In this document: piece by piece, positions 38,583 to 47,470 of the stretch
Numbering within the stretch: position 1 is the first letter of the stretch
Layout of the letters: each line of letters opens with the position of its first letter
Source: Pseudogemmatithrix spongiicola
GTDB lineage: Bacteria; Gemmatimonadota; Gemmatimonadetes; Gemmatimonadales; Gemmatimonadaceae
Reading direction: 5' to 3'
DNA: 64,000 bases
Assembly (NCBI RefSeq): GCF_030623445.1
Contig: NZ_CP130613.1
Coordinates: forward strand, 1,984,001 to 2,048,000
The notes under the pieces: model-generated
Databases searched by the model: none
What the model saw: the letters and a program-made list of their open reading frames with translations, nothing else
What the model was told of the DNA's origin: nothing
Program-made: the position numbers and the translations under genes

Positions 38583-39272
38583 CTATCCGGCGGCCAGCGT
38601 CATCCGTATCTCGCGCAGGACGTCTACGGGAGATGGGGCGGCGGTGACGGCCCGTCCGAGCACGAGGTACGCGGCTCCGTCGGCCGCGGCTGACTCCGGT
38701 GTCGCCACCCGGGCCTGATCGTGGGTCGCGCCTCCGCTGAGCCGGATCCCCGGCACCAGCGGCTTGAGGCGCGGGTAGCTGCCGCGCACCGCGCGCACCT
38801 CGTGTCCCGAGCACACGATGCCGTGCGCGCCCGCACGGTCGGCGAGCTGCGCCAGGCGCAGTACCTCACCGCCCATTTCGGGCGCCTCGCGGCCCAGCGC
38901 GATGCCCAGTGACGGCGCGTCGAAGCTCGTCAGCACCGTAACCACGAGGATTCCGGTCTCGGCCCCTGCCCCCTCCACCGCGGCATCCACCATCGCGGCG
39001 CCGCCGTAGCCGTGTACGGTCAGGAGCGAGGCGCCCATCGTGGCAGCGCTCCGGGCGGCACCGCGCACGGTGTTCGGGATGTCGTAGAGCTTGAGGTCCA
39101 AGAAGACGCGCTTGCCCTCGCCGCGCAGCCATTCGACCACCCGCGGACCCTCGGCCGTGAAGAGCTCGAGGCCGACTTTGTAGAAGTCGGCGTCGGGGCC
39201 GAGGCGCTGGACGAGCGCCTTGGCGTCGGCGAGCATGGGGACGTCGAGGGCGATGATGGGCTGCGAGCGCAC
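38583..39272 (-). CDS. pyrF: Orotidine 5'-phosphate decarboxylase
   Basis: The 229-residue TIM-barrel enzyme starts with GTG (MRSQPIIALDVP) and carries the catalytic KLYDIPNTV stretch in VFLDLKLYDIPNT. The C-terminus has VPGIRLSGGATHDQAR and LVLGRAVTAAPSP. It makes UMP from OMP, the last step of pyrimidine synthesis. It lies 90 nt after pyrD with a half repeat in between. Confidence 0.95.
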   Translation of the reverse strand: MRSQPIIALDVPMLADAKALVQRLGPDADFYKVGLELFTAEGPRVVEWLRGEGKRVFLDLKLYDIPNTVRGAARSAATMGASLLTVHGYGGAAMVDAAVEGAGAETGILVVTVLTSFDAPSLGIALGREAPEMGGEVLRLAQLADRAGAHGIVCSGHEVRAVRGSYPRLKPLVPGIRLSGGATHDQARVATPESAAADGAAYLVLGRAVTAAPSPVDVLREIRMTLAAG

Positions 39273-39278
39273 GGACGG

Positions 39279-39354
39279 TGGGAGAGGGGAGACGGAGGTA
39301 GGGGCGGAGATGGAGAGACGGGAATGGGGGAGATGGGGGGGAGACGGGAGACGT
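39279..39354. repeat. Half copy of family I repeat, copy E
   Basis: Only the purine-rich arm is present on the plus strand (GGGAGAGGGGAGACGGAGGT, then GGGGCGGAGATGGAGAGACG and on to GGGGGGAGACGGGAGACGTC). No complementary arm follows. It sits eight nt from the pyrD stop. About 39 nt are identical to copy C. Confidence 0.8.
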
Positions 39355-39362
39355 CGTCGCCA

Positions 39363-40307
39363 TCAACCCGTCTTCAAGGTCCCGATGAGGTCTGCCACCT
39401 TTGCGCCGTGGCGCTCGCACCAACGCTCGAGATCCCGGACGATCCGGCCCGGCAGCTTCGGGTCGGCGAGGGCGGCGGTGCCGATCGCGACGCAACTCGC
39501 ACCCGCAAGAACGAACTGCAGCGCGTCCTCGACGCTCTGGACGCCGCCGGCGCCGATGATCGGGACGCTGACCGCTTGCTTCACGCGCCAAGTCGCGAGC
39601 ACGCCCACCGCCAAGAGCCCGGGACCGCTCACGCCGCCCGAGCCGAAGCCGAGCAGCGGACGGCGGCGCTCGACATCGACGACCATGCCGGGCATCGTGT
39701 TGATCACGGTGATGCCGTCGGCGCCTGCGTCGACGGCGCGCTTCGCGACATCGCCGATCTGCGGCAGGGTCGGCGAGAGCTTCACGAAGAGCGGCTTCTT
39801 CGTGCGCGAGCGCGCACCCGCAATCACGGCGTGCAGCGCCTGCGGGTCGGCGCCGAACTCCATGCCGCCCTGCTTCACGTTGGGGCACGACACATTCAAC
39901 TCGTAGCCCTGGAAGCCCGACGCGTCGTCGAGGTGCTCGACCACCGTGCCGAAATCCTCGGCCACCTTGCCGACGACGTTCACGAGGACGCGCGGTGCGC
40001 GTACATGCGTCGCGATCCACGGCAGATCTTCGCGCTTCACCGCTTCCATGCCAGGATTGGCGAGGCCGACCGCGTTGATCATGCCGCCGTCGAAGTCCCC
40101 CACGCGCGGCGCCGGCGCGCCGCTGCGCGGCTCAGGGCTCACGGCCTTGGTGACGAAGCCGCCGAGTGACTCCAGCGACATCACGTCGGCGAGCTCGCGA
40201 CCGTACGCCGCGGTGCCTGCCGCCAAGAGGATGGGATTCGGAAACGTGAGCCCGCAGGCCTCGACGGCGAGCCGCGAGCTGCTGGCGGTGTGCGCTGCAG
40301 CGGCCAT
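39363..40307 (-). CDS. pyrD: Dihydroorotate dehydrogenase, class 1B-like
   Basis: The 314-residue FMN barrel has the catalytic Cys in NVSCPNVKQGG, KLSPTLPQIGDVAK, NTMPGMVVD and GAGGVQSVEDALQF. This is the class 1B pattern, an enzyme that normally pairs with the iron-sulfur subunit PyrK; no pyrK is in the window. The ATG at 40307 overlaps the amidase TGA (TGATG). Confidence 0.93.
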   Translation of the reverse strand: MAAAAHTASSSRLAVEACGLTFPNPILLAAGTAAYGRELADVMSLESLGGFVTKAVSPEPRSGAPAPRVGDFDGGMINAVGLANPGMEAVKREDLPWIATHVRAPRVLVNVVGKVAEDFGTVVEHLDDASGFQGYELNVSCPNVKQGGMEFGADPQALHAVIAGARSRTKKPLFVKLSPTLPQIGDVAKRAVDAGADGITVINTMPGMVVDVERRRPLLGFGSGGVSGPGLLAVGVLATWRVKQAVSVPIIGAGGVQSVEDALQFVLAGASCVAIGTAALADPKLPGRIVRDLERWCERHGAKVADLIGTLKTG

Positions 40308-41734
40308 CAACGGCCCGCGGCGCGCGTGCGCCGCTCGTAGTGGCGCAGGTACTCGAACACGGCGTCGCTGATCGACTGCGCGATGTCGCGCTGGCCGGCG
40401 GTGCTGGCCATCCAGCGCGCGTCCTCGATGTTCGTGCCGAAGCCGACTTCGACGAGGATCGCCGGCATGAAGGCCTTCGACAGCACCATGAACCCAGCCT
40501 GCTTCACGCCGCGGCTCGGTCCCGGGTGCTTCGCCGCGAGTGCGTCCTGCACGAGCTGTGCGAGGTCTGCCGATTCCCGAAGGTGCTCGTTCTGGGCGAT
40601 GTCATTGAGGATGAAACCGAGCGGGTCACCGGCGCCCGGATTGGTCTCGACCTCGAAGCGCACGACCTCGTTCTCCATCGCGGCCACGCGACGTTCGTCC
40701 TCGGTCCGTGCGGTCGCGAGGAAGTACGTCTCGACACCACGCACCGCGCTGCCGTTCCGCCAATTGGGGTTCGCCGCATTCGTGTGCAGCGAGAGGAAGA
40801 GGTCCGCGCGCCGGGCGTTTGCGATGGGGCCGCGCTGGTCGAGCGGCACGAGGCGGTCCTCGGGACGCGTCAGCACGACGTCGAGTCCGCGCGAGCGGAG
40901 TTCGCTCTCGAGCCGCTTCGCCATCTCCAGCGTGAGACGCGCCTCGTTGACGCGCCGGCCATTGAGCACGACGCCGTTGTTACCGGGATCGACGCCGCCA
41001 TGGCCCGCATCGACCGCCACGGTATAGCGCCGCGACAGCCCGGGCGGGGCCGCCGGATCACGCCGCGGCGTTGCGGGCGCTGCCGCACCGGGAGTCGACG
41101 CGGGCGGAGTTGCAGGGGTCGTCGCCGGATTCGCCGGCGGCGCCGAGGGCGGCACGACCACGCGCGGCTCGGGCGTATTGCTCGCCGTGCGCGCAGGCGT
41201 CGTCGGCGCGGCAGGCGTCGTGGCGGGGACGGCCGGCGCCGCCTCACGGCGCGCTACCGCCTGGAACAACCGGACCTCCCAGCGACTCCGGTCCCACACG
41301 ATGCCCACGCCGAAGCGCGGGACGATCTCACTGAACACCTGCAGCGGCACGAACACCACGCCGCTGGAGACGAGCACCGCCTCGTGCAAGGGCAACGCGA
41401 ATCCATTGTACGCGGCGAACGGCACGCCGTCCTGCAGCTCGATGGCCGAGCCGGAGAAGCTGACCCGCCAGCGATCCGCCGCGAGGGAATCCATGGTCCC
41501 GCCCAGGAGGCGGACCATGACATCGAGGCGCACGCGTCCCCCGCCCTCGCTCGGCAGCAACTGCACGACCGTGTCGCCCGCGACGCCGCGCACGCGGATC
41601 GCGTCGCCCGGCGGCGCATGCGGCGGCGCGGCATGCGGCGGCGCGGCATGCGACGCTCCGACCGACGCGACAAGCAGCGCCGCCGCGAACACCGGCGCGA
41701 GGGCGCGCCGCAGCGCGGACACCTGGCGCGCCAT
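40307..41734 (-). CDS. Exported N-acetylmuramoyl-L-alanine amidase (Amidase_3)
   Basis: The 475-residue protein has a signal peptide (LAPVFAAALLVASVGA), an N-terminal domain with copper-amine-oxidase-like GYPFAAYNGFALP and FVPLQVFSEIV features, and a Pro/Ala-rich linker at about 175-235. The C-terminal zinc amidase has VDAGHGGVDPGNNG, Glu in RVNEARLTLEMA, and LSLHTNA. It cleaves the peptide from MurNAc in peptidoglycan. It is coupled to smpB upstream and pyrD downstream by overlaps. Confidence 0.92.
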   Translation of the reverse strand: MARQVSALRRALAPVFAAALLVASVGASHAAPPHAAPPHAPPGDAIRVRGVAGDTVVQLLPSEGGGRVRLDVMVRLLGGTMDSLAADRWRVSFSGSAIELQDGVPFAAYNGFALPLHEAVLVSSGVVFVPLQVFSEIVPRFGVGIVWDRSRWEVRLFQAVARREAAPAVPATTPAAPTTPARTASNTPEPRVVVPPSAPPANPATTPATPPASTPGAAAPATPRRDPAAPPGLSRRYTVAVDAGHGGVDPGNNGVVLNGRRVNEARLTLEMAKRLESELRSRGLDVVLTRPEDRLVPLDQRGPIANARRADLFLSLHTNAANPNWRNGSAVRGVETYFLATARTEDERRVAAMENEVVRFEVETNPGAGDPLGFILNDIAQNEHLRESADLAQLVQDALAAKHPGPSRGVKQAGFMVLSKAFMPAILVEVGFGTNIEDARWMASTAGQRDIAQSISDAVFEYLRHYERRTRAAGR

Positions 41735-42210
41735 CAGCGATTGCTCCGCAGCGCACGCTGCACTTCGCGCGCATCGTCGCGCTCCTTCAGGTCGGCGCGC
41801 TTGTCGTGCAGCTTCTTGCCGCGCGCCAAGCCCAGCTTGAGCTTTGCGCGTCCGTGCTTGAAGTACAGGTCGAGTGCCACCAAGGTCAGCCCCTTCCGTT
41901 CCACCGCGCCGATCAGCTGCCGGATCTCCTTCTGGTGCAGCAGCAGCTTGCGCGTGCGCGTGGGTTCGTGATTCCAGATGTTGCCGCGTTCATAGGGCGC
42001 GATGTGCGCGTTGAGCAGCCACACTTCGCCGTCCTTCACGATGCCGTAGGCGTCGGTGATCTGCGCCTTGCCGTCGCGCAACGCCTTCACTTCGGTACCG
42101 GTCAGCACGAGGCCGCACTCCCACGTGTCGAGTATCTCGTAGTCGTGGCGAGCGCGTTTGTTCCGCGCAATCGGGACGATTTCCTCGTCGGGGGCCGGCT
42201 TCGTGTTCAC
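41734..42210 (-). CDS. smpB: SsrA-binding protein SmpB
   Basis: The 158-residue protein has the SmpB core: IARNKRARHDYEILDTWECG, VLTGTEVKALRDGKAQITDA, GNIWNHEPTRTRKLLLH, and the C-terminal LGLARGKKLHDKR helix that enters the decoding site. It rescues stalled ribosomes with tmRNA. A GTG at 42210 gives the family length; no clear Shine-Dalgarno is visible. The tmRNA gene is not in the window. Confidence 0.95.
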   Translation of the reverse strand: MNTKPAPDEEIVPIARNKRARHDYEILDTWECGLVLTGTEVKALRDGKAQITDAYGIVKDGEVWLLNAHIAPYERGNIWNHEPTRTRKLLLHQKEIRQLIGAVERKGLTLVALDLYFKHGRAKLKLGLARGKKLHDKRADLKERDDAREVQRALRSNR

Positions 42211-42235
42211 AGTCCAGAAGGATGACGATTCAGCG

Positions 42236-42264
42236 TTGACTTGGGTACCGGTCTCGCGTACGTT
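42236..42264 (+). promoter_or_regulatory. Sigma70-type promoter for tRNA-Leu
   Basis: TTGACT (42236-42241) and TACGTT (42259-42264) are separated by 17 nt, and the tRNA begins ten nt after the -10. It lies inside the 64-nt space between the divergent smpB and tRNA genes. Confidence 0.75.
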
Positions 42265-42274
42265 CCGTCTCCTC

Positions 42275-42358
42275 GCCGAAGTGGTGGAATTGGTAGACGC
42301 GCTGCGTTCAGGGCGCAGTGGGCGCAAGCCCGTGGGGGTTCGAGTCCCCCCTTCGGCA
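42275..42358 (+). tRNA. tRNA-Leu (anticodon CAG)
   Basis: GCCGAAG (42275-42281) pairs with CTTCGGC (42351-42357), with discriminator A at 42358. The anticodon stem CTGCG/CGCAG encloses loop TTCAGGG with anticodon CAG at 42309-42311. A class II variable arm (GGGCGCAAGCCC) and a T-arm with GGTTCGAGTC are present. The 3' CCA is not encoded. It is the only plus-strand gene before position 56910. Confidence 0.97.
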
Positions 42359-42395
42359 CTGAGCGGCAGATGTAAGCTGTAAGATGTGAGACGAA

Positions 42396-42423
42396 AGAGG
42401 TCGCCTGCGGGCGGCCTCTTTTT
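42396..42423 (+). terminator. Intrinsic terminator after tRNA-Leu
   Basis: AGAGGTCGCC pairs with GGCGGCCTCT (one G-U) around loop TGCG and is followed by TTTT. It begins 38 nt after the tRNA end. Confidence 0.88.
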
Positions 42424-42437
42424 GTTTCTCCCGCCGC

Positions 42438-43010
42438 TTAGCCGCCCTGTGACGCGCGCAGTACGCTCGGGGGGACGTCCTCAGGCAACTGCACCTCTCC
42501 ATAAGCCTTGGCCAAGAGGGCGCTGGCCTCGGCGGCGTAGCGCTCCAGCAGCTCGATCGCGTAGGCCAGTGGGGCACCCGCGGTGCGGGCGCCGTCGCTG
42601 GCGAACGCCAACAGGCAGCGTCCGACGGCGTCGGCCGAGGTGATGGGGCCACTGCGCAGTTGGAACGCCTCGCGATACGCCAGCAGGCGCTCGTTGAACT
42701 GCGACGCGGCGAGGTCGCGGCGGTCCTCGGCGATGCGCGGGTCGCGGTCCAGCATCACGCCGATGGCCGCGGCCAGCTCCGCCGCCGTGCGATCGTCGAG
42801 GGCATCACGCTGCGCGAGGAGGAGACCGATCGCCGCCCGGGCATACCGCAGCTCCCAGCGCGCATGGTCCTCGTCGCCACCGGCGGCAGCCTCCGCCAGC
42901 CACGCGACATCTCCCGCATCGGGCTCACGTCCAAGCCCCTCGGCCACCAGCTTGGCACGGCGATCCCGCTCACGCGCCGCGCGCCAGGCCGCCGTGAAGG
43001 GGAGCGCCAT
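42438..43010 (-). CDS. Hypothetical helical protein
   Basis: The 190-residue protein is rich in Ala, Arg, Glu and Asp, and most of it looks alpha-helical (WRAARERDRRAKLVAEGLG, AELAAAIGVMLDRDPR, LLERYAAEASALLAKAYGE). It has no signal peptide, membrane segment or recognisable motif. It lies four nt after the Rrf2 regulator gene, so the two may share a transcript. Function unknown. Confidence 0.75.
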   Translation of the reverse strand: MALPFTAAWRAARERDRRAKLVAEGLGREPDAGDVAWLAEAAAGGDEDHARWELRYARAAIGLLLAQRDALDDRTAAELAAAIGVMLDRDPRIAEDRRDLAASQFNERLLAYREAFQLRSGPITSADAVGRCLLAFASDGARTAGAPLAYAIELLERYAAEASALLAKAYGEVQLPEDVPPSVLRASQGG

Positions 43011-43013
43011 CGT

Positions 43014-43469
43014 TTACGCCTGCAGGACGGGGAGGCCGACCTTCTGCCGCACTTCGGGCTCGGCGAACAACAGGTCGGAGAGGCGCACCGAATCGAGCAC
43101 TTCGTCGATGCGCTTCTGCAGCATGACCCACACGGGCCGGATGCTGCAGTCGCAGGAGTTGGCGCAGCGCTCGGAGTCGAGCGGGTGCGTCTCGCAGTGC
43201 AGGTCGAAGGTCACCAGCTCAGCGGCCGCGATGATCTCCCGCACGGTGATCTCGCTCGCCGGCCGCGCCAGCGCATAGCCGCCCTTGGCACCACGCGTGC
43301 TTTGCACGATGCCCGCACGCCGCAGGCGCAGCAGGATCTGCTCGACGTAGTCGCCCGGCAGCCGCTCCTTGGCCGCCACGTCCCGCCCCGTCACCGGGCC
43401 TTCGTCGGTGCGGCGTGCAAGGTGCAACGCGCAGATGACGCCGTATTCGGCCCAGGTGGTGATTCGCAT
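43014..43469 (-). CDS. Rrf2-family transcriptional regulator
   Basis: The 151-residue winged-helix protein begins MRITTWAEYGVICALHLARR and has the Rrf2 wing (VQSTRGAKGGYALARP). Four Cys at 92, 102, 106 and 108 (HCETH, RCANSCDCS) suggest an iron-sulfur cluster, as in IscR or NsrR, although the spacing is its own. Targets are unknown; the neighbouring lyase and thioredoxin reductase are possible. The ATG at 43469 is well placed. Confidence 0.9.
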   Translation of the reverse strand: MRITTWAEYGVICALHLARRTDEGPVTGRDVAAKERLPGDYVEQILLRLRRAGIVQSTRGAKGGYALARPASEITVREIIAAAELVTFDLHCETHPLDSERCANSCDCSIRPVWVMLQKRIDEVLDSVRLSDLLFAEPEVRQKVGLPVLQA

Positions 43470-43514
43470 ACCCGAAAGATGGCCCCGGCGGCCTAATGGG
43501 ACAAGCGTTGTCGG

Positions 43515-44906
43515 TTACGCGTCCTGTCCCGGTACCCCCGGCTCCGTCATCCGCGCGAGGTCCAAGAGGCGATCGGCTTCCTCGGGCGTGAGCAGCCCTT
43601 CGCGGAGCACGAGCGTACGGATCGACTCCCCCGATTCGACTGAGCGCTTGGTCAGGGCAGCCGCCTCCGCGTAGCCGATGCGCGGCGCCAAGGCCGTCGC
43701 CAGCGCGGCCGAGCGTTCCACCCAGTACGAGAGCATGGTGCTGTTCGCCTGCATGCCGCGCACCGTACGCTCGTCGAGCACTGCAGCCGCATTGCCGAGG
43801 ATGCGGATGGCGCTCAGCACGTTGTGCCCGATGACGGGCATCATCACGTTGAGCTCCAGCTGCCCCTGCTCCGCCGCCGCACTGACGGTCGCGTCGTGCC
43901 CGACGACTTGGAACACGACCTGATTCACCATTTCCGGAATGCTCGGATTCACCTTGCCTGGCATGATGCTCGAGCCAGGTTGCACGGCGGGGAGCCGCAG
44001 TTCGTCGAGACCGGTGCGCGGACCGGAGGCGAGGAGCCGGAGGTCACTGGCGATCTTGCCGAGGTCCAGCGCCAGGACGCGCCACGCCGCACTCACGGCG
44101 GCGACATCGCCCATGCTCTGCATGAGCTGCACGCGGTCGGCGCCCTCGCGCAGCGGAAAATCCGTGAGTCGAGTGAGCTCGACCACCATGCGCTCGGCGT
44201 ACACGGGCTCCGCGTTCACGCCGGTGCCGACAGCGGTGCCACCGATGCCGAGGTCGAGCAAGTAGTCTGCCGCCTCGCGCACGCGGCGCGCACCGCGTTC
44301 GAGCGAGCCGGCCCAACCCGCGACCTCCTGACCGAGGCGGATGGGCATCGCATCCTGCAGATGCGTGCGACCCGCTTTCACCAATCCGTCGAATTCCACG
44401 GCCCGCTGGCGCAGCGTGGCGGCCAGCGCATCGACTGCGGCGAGCGCCGGCCGCAGGCGATCGAGCGTCGCGAGCCGGATGGCCGTCGGGATCACGTCGT
44501 TGGTGGACTGCGCCATGTTGACGTGATCGTTGGGATGCACTGCGTCGCCGAGCGCACGGGTCGCCAGCGTCGCGAGCACTTCGTTGACGTTCATGTTCAG
44601 CGACGTGCCCGCTCCCGCCTGGAATACGTCCACCACGAACTGATCGCGATGCGCGCCGCCGAGGACGGCGTCGGCGGCGGCAATGATCGCGTCCGCGCGT
44701 GCCGCGTCCAGGCGCCCGGTGCCGCGATGCACGGACGCCGCCGCACGCTTGATGCGTACGACGGCGTCGATGAACGCGGGATCGGGCCGCAGCCCGGAAA
44801 TCGGGAAGTTGGCGACGGCCCGCGCGGTCTGTGCGCCGTAGAGGGCGTCCGCCGGCACCTCGACGATGCCAAGCGGGTCGCGCTCACGGCGCGTCGGCGC
44901 GCTCAT
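43515..44906 (-). CDS. Aspartate ammonia-lyase / class II fumarase family
   Basis: The 463-residue lyase has the superfamily signature GSSIMPGKVNPSIPE, plus HPNDHVNMAQSTND and GRTHLQDAMPIRLGQE. These residues fit aspartase or fumarase C; HVNMAQSTND and AGAGTSLNMNVNEV lean towards aspartase-like proteins. The start overlaps the upstream lipoprotein gene stop (ATGA). Substrate needs alignment to decide, so no symbol is given. Confidence 0.85.
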   Translation of the reverse strand: MSAPTRRERDPLGIVEVPADALYGAQTARAVANFPISGLRPDPAFIDAVVRIKRAAASVHRGTGRLDAARADAIIAAADAVLGGAHRDQFVVDVFQAGAGTSLNMNVNEVLATLATRALGDAVHPNDHVNMAQSTNDVIPTAIRLATLDRLRPALAAVDALAATLRQRAVEFDGLVKAGRTHLQDAMPIRLGQEVAGWAGSLERGARRVREAADYLLDLGIGGTAVGTGVNAEPVYAERMVVELTRLTDFPLREGADRVQLMQSMGDVAAVSAAWRVLALDLGKIASDLRLLASGPRTGLDELRLPAVQPGSSIMPGKVNPSIPEMVNQVVFQVVGHDATVSAAAEQGQLELNVMMPVIGHNVLSAIRILGNAAAVLDERTVRGMQANSTMLSYWVERSAALATALAPRIGYAEAAALTKRSVESGESIRTLVLREGLLTPEEADRLLDLARMTEPGVPGQDA

Positions 44907-45700
44907 GGCACGGCGTCCGCCAGCGCCCGGAGCGGGAACTCGTAGATCGAGCGCACCCGCGTGCGCGTGCGGTCATCGAACTCCACGAGGCGCTCGCGCA
45001 CCCGGATGAAGGCGAACTCCTGCGTGCCCGGCTGCCCGGCGCCCCACCCGTTGGCGAGGGTGGACGAGATCGTGCCGGACCCGTCGTCCTCGAAGGCGCA
45101 GGCGATCTCGAGATCTGGCTGCGTCGCCCCAGGCGTCGAGTTGTACCGCAGGGAGACAACCATGACGGAGCCCGGCTCGGTGGCTGGCTGCCACGTCACC
45201 GTCATCGGCTGGTTCTCGACGTAGGCCGGCAGCGGATCCGCCGTGAACGGCTCCGCGAGCCGCGCACGGATGGCCATGGGCTCGAAGCCACCAGTCGCAC
45301 CGGGGATGCTCACGAGGACCGAGTCCCCTGCCGTGAAGTCGAGATACGAGCCGGCCGGGAACGTGTAGATGGGAAAGGTCGCCAGCGGGTTCGGAATCGC
45401 ATTCTCCGAGAACCCGGCGACGGTGAAACTCACCATCGAGCCGGCGCTGATGGTCTCACCGGCATTGTCGCTGGGCACGGGCGGGGTGTAGCCGTAGAGC
45501 CCGCATTCCTGCGGCACGGCCGGGAACAGTTGCAGCCCGGCGATGTTGTAGAAGACGCCGCGGGCGCGGATGACCGGCGTGCCGCCGTTGTTCCACGCGC
45601 GGATGTCCACCAGGCCGATGCGCTCGCGCGCCGGCAGGTTGGTGTCGAGGCACGCGGAGAGCGCGAGGACGAGAGGTGCTGCGAGGAGAAGCGCACGCAT
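44903..45700 (-). CDS. Lipoprotein of unknown function
   Basis: The 265-residue protein has a signal peptide with lipobox LSAC (Cys17) and a beta-rich mature part with an acidic CAFEDDGSG segment. I do not recognise a domain. It is coupled to the aspartase-family gene by ATGA. The ATG at 45700 was chosen because it sits just before the hydrophobic leader; the frame upstream is not coding-like. Confidence 0.75.
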   Translation of the reverse strand: MRALLLAAPLVLALSACLDTNLPARERIGLVDIRAWNNGGTPVIRARGVFYNIAGLQLFPAVPQECGLYGYTPPVPSDNAGETISAGSMVSFTVAGFSENAIPNPLATFPIYTFPAGSYLDFTAGDSVLVSIPGATGGFEPMAIRARLAEPFTADPLPAYVENQPMTVTWQPATEPGSVMVVSLRYNSTPGATQPDLEIACAFEDDGSGTISSTLANGWGAGQPGTQEFAFIRVRERLVEFDDRTRTRVRSIYEFPLRALADAVP

Positions 45701-45790
45701 TGGAGTTCGGAAAGTCGGGGAATCGTCGGGTGGGCACAGGCCCTGTTCCAATACTACACCGCAGCCCGCCGCCGTCACACCGGACGCGGT

Positions 45791-46435
45791 TCAGCCTTTG
45801 CGAAGGCGGGCGGTACCGTTCATGAAGGGGTTCGACACGCGCTCTTGGCCGATGGTCGTGCGGGGCCCATGGCCTGGATGCACGATCACGCCGTCCTCGA
45901 GCGTCAACAGGCGCTCGAGCGATCGCTCCAAGGCCGCCGCATCGCAGAGCGGCAGGTCGACGCGTCCGACCGAGCCCGCGAAGAGCACGTCCCCGCTGAA
46001 GCACAGCGTCTCGGACACGAAGGCCACATGCCCCGGCGCATGCCCCGGGAGGTGCCACACGGCGAAGCGTTCGCCGCCAAACTCGAGGATGTCACCCTCG
46101 GCGAGCGCGCGATCCGGCGGCGCTGGCGCCTCGAAGGGGAGCCCGTACCCGGCGGCGATGCGCGGCGCATGCTCCCACAGCGGCGCATCGAGCGGGTGCG
46201 CGTACACCGGCACCTCCGGCCACAGGGTCTTCAGGCCCGCGACGCCGCCGATGTGATCGAGGTGCCCGTGCGTGATCCAGATGGCCGAGAGCCGCGCGTC
46301 CATCCGCTCGATCTCGGCGGCGAGACGGCGCGGCTCCGCGCCCGGATCGATGACCACGACCTCGCGCGCCGACTCGTCATGCAGGAACCAGGTGTTCTCC
46401 TGGAACGCACCGACCGTGAGCGCGTGGACGCGCAT
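45791..46435 (-). CDS. MBL-fold metallo-hydrolase (glyoxalase II-like)
   Basis: The 214-residue protein has the metallo-beta-lactamase motif THGHLDHIGG, then HLPGHAPGH, FSGDVLFAGSVGR and HPGHGP, all the metal ligands of the YcbL/glyoxalase II-like branch. It probably hydrolyses a small thioester or related ester. The ATG overlaps the trxB stop (ATGA), which suggests a thiol-related role by context only. Confidence 0.88.
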   Translation of the reverse strand: MRVHALTVGAFQENTWFLHDESAREVVVIDPGAEPRRLAAEIERMDARLSAIWITHGHLDHIGGVAGLKTLWPEVPVYAHPLDAPLWEHAPRIAAGYGLPFEAPAPPDRALAEGDILEFGGERFAVWHLPGHAPGHVAFVSETLCFSGDVLFAGSVGRVDLPLCDAAALERSLERLLTLEDGVIVHPGHGPRTTIGQERVSNPFMNGTARLRKG

Positions 46436-47418
46436 CAGGCCGAGGGGATGAGCATCGGCACAGGGGCCGGCGTCGGCTCGCCGTTCTTGCGCGCCGTCAG
46501 GAACTTCTCGACGGCAATCGCCGCCGTGGTCGCGTCGCCGACCGCGGTCGTCACCTGACGCGTCAGCTGCGCGCGCACGTCGCCGGCCGCATAGAGGCCC
46601 GGGACCGAGGTCTGCATGTTGGCGTCGGTGATGAGGTAGCCCGCGCTGTCATGCTGCACGTGCTCCTTGATCATGCCGGTGTTCGGCGTGAACCCGATGA
46701 AGATGAAGATGCCCGTCGCGACGAGGTCCGACGCGACGCCGGTCTTCGTGTTGCGGATCTTCGCATGCGTCATGAGGCCGCCCGCGCCGACGATCTCGTC
46801 CACCACGGTGTCCGTGATGACCTGGATCTTCGGGTTCGCGAAGGCGCGCTGTTGCACGATCTTCGAGGCGCGGAACGTGTCACGGCGGTGCACGAGGTAC
46901 ACCTTCTCGGCGTAGCGCGTGAGGAAGTCCGCTTCCTCGAGCGCGGCGTCGCCGCCGCCGACGACCATGATGGTGTGGCCTTTGTAAAACGCCCCATCGC
47001 AGATGGCGCAGTAGCTGACGCCCTTGCCGGCGTACTCGACCTCACCGGGGACGTCGAGCTTGACCGGCGTACCGCCGGCCGTCACGACCACGGCGGGCGC
47101 CCGATAGATGTCACCGTTCTCGACGACGACGTCAAAGAGACCGTCCGCCGCCTTCTTCACCGACTCCACCGGCGTGGACGTGAGGATCTGCGCGCCGAAC
47201 TTCTCGGCGTGGTTCTGGAACTTCGTGGCCAGCTCGTGACCCAGCACGTGCTCGAAGCCGATGTAGTCCTCGATGACCTCGGTATTGAGCAGCTCACCGC
47301 CGGGAAACCCGCGCTCCAGCACGACGCTCTTCAGCATCGAGCGTCCCGCGTAGAGCCCCGCGCACATGCCGGCCGGGCCGGCTCCGATGATCACCACTTC
47401 GTACTCGTGCGTCGCCAC
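46435..47418 (-). CDS. trxB: Thioredoxin reductase
   Basis: The 327-residue flavoprotein has GAGPAGMCAGLYAGR for FAD, the redox pair CAICDG, VVGGGDAALEEADFL for NADPH, and the C-terminal GLYAAGDVRAQLTRQVTTA. It reduces thioredoxin with NADPH. The start is GTG. Length is typical. Confidence 0.96.
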   Translation of the reverse strand: MATHEYEVVIIGAGPAGMCAGLYAGRSMLKSVVLERGFPGGELLNTEVIEDYIGFEHVLGHELATKFQNHAEKFGAQILTSTPVESVKKAADGLFDVVVENGDIYRAPAVVVTAGGTPVKLDVPGEVEYAGKGVSYCAICDGAFYKGHTIMVVGGGDAALEEADFLTRYAEKVYLVHRRDTFRASKIVQQRAFANPKIQVITDTVVDEIVGAGGLMTHAKIRNTKTGVASDLVATGIFIFIGFTPNTGMIKEHVQHDSAGYLITDANMQTSVPGLYAAGDVRAQLTRQVTTAVGDATTAAIAVEKFLTARKNGEPTPAPVPMLIPSA

Positions 47419-47470
47419 AGTGCGTCCTCGTCCTCGCGTTGGGAATCCGGAAATCTATCAGGCAATCCTG

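Noticed and set aside
44903-45778. A start 26 codons before the lipoprotein leader
   Set aside because: The lipobox leader begins at 45700 and the upstream codons look non-coding.
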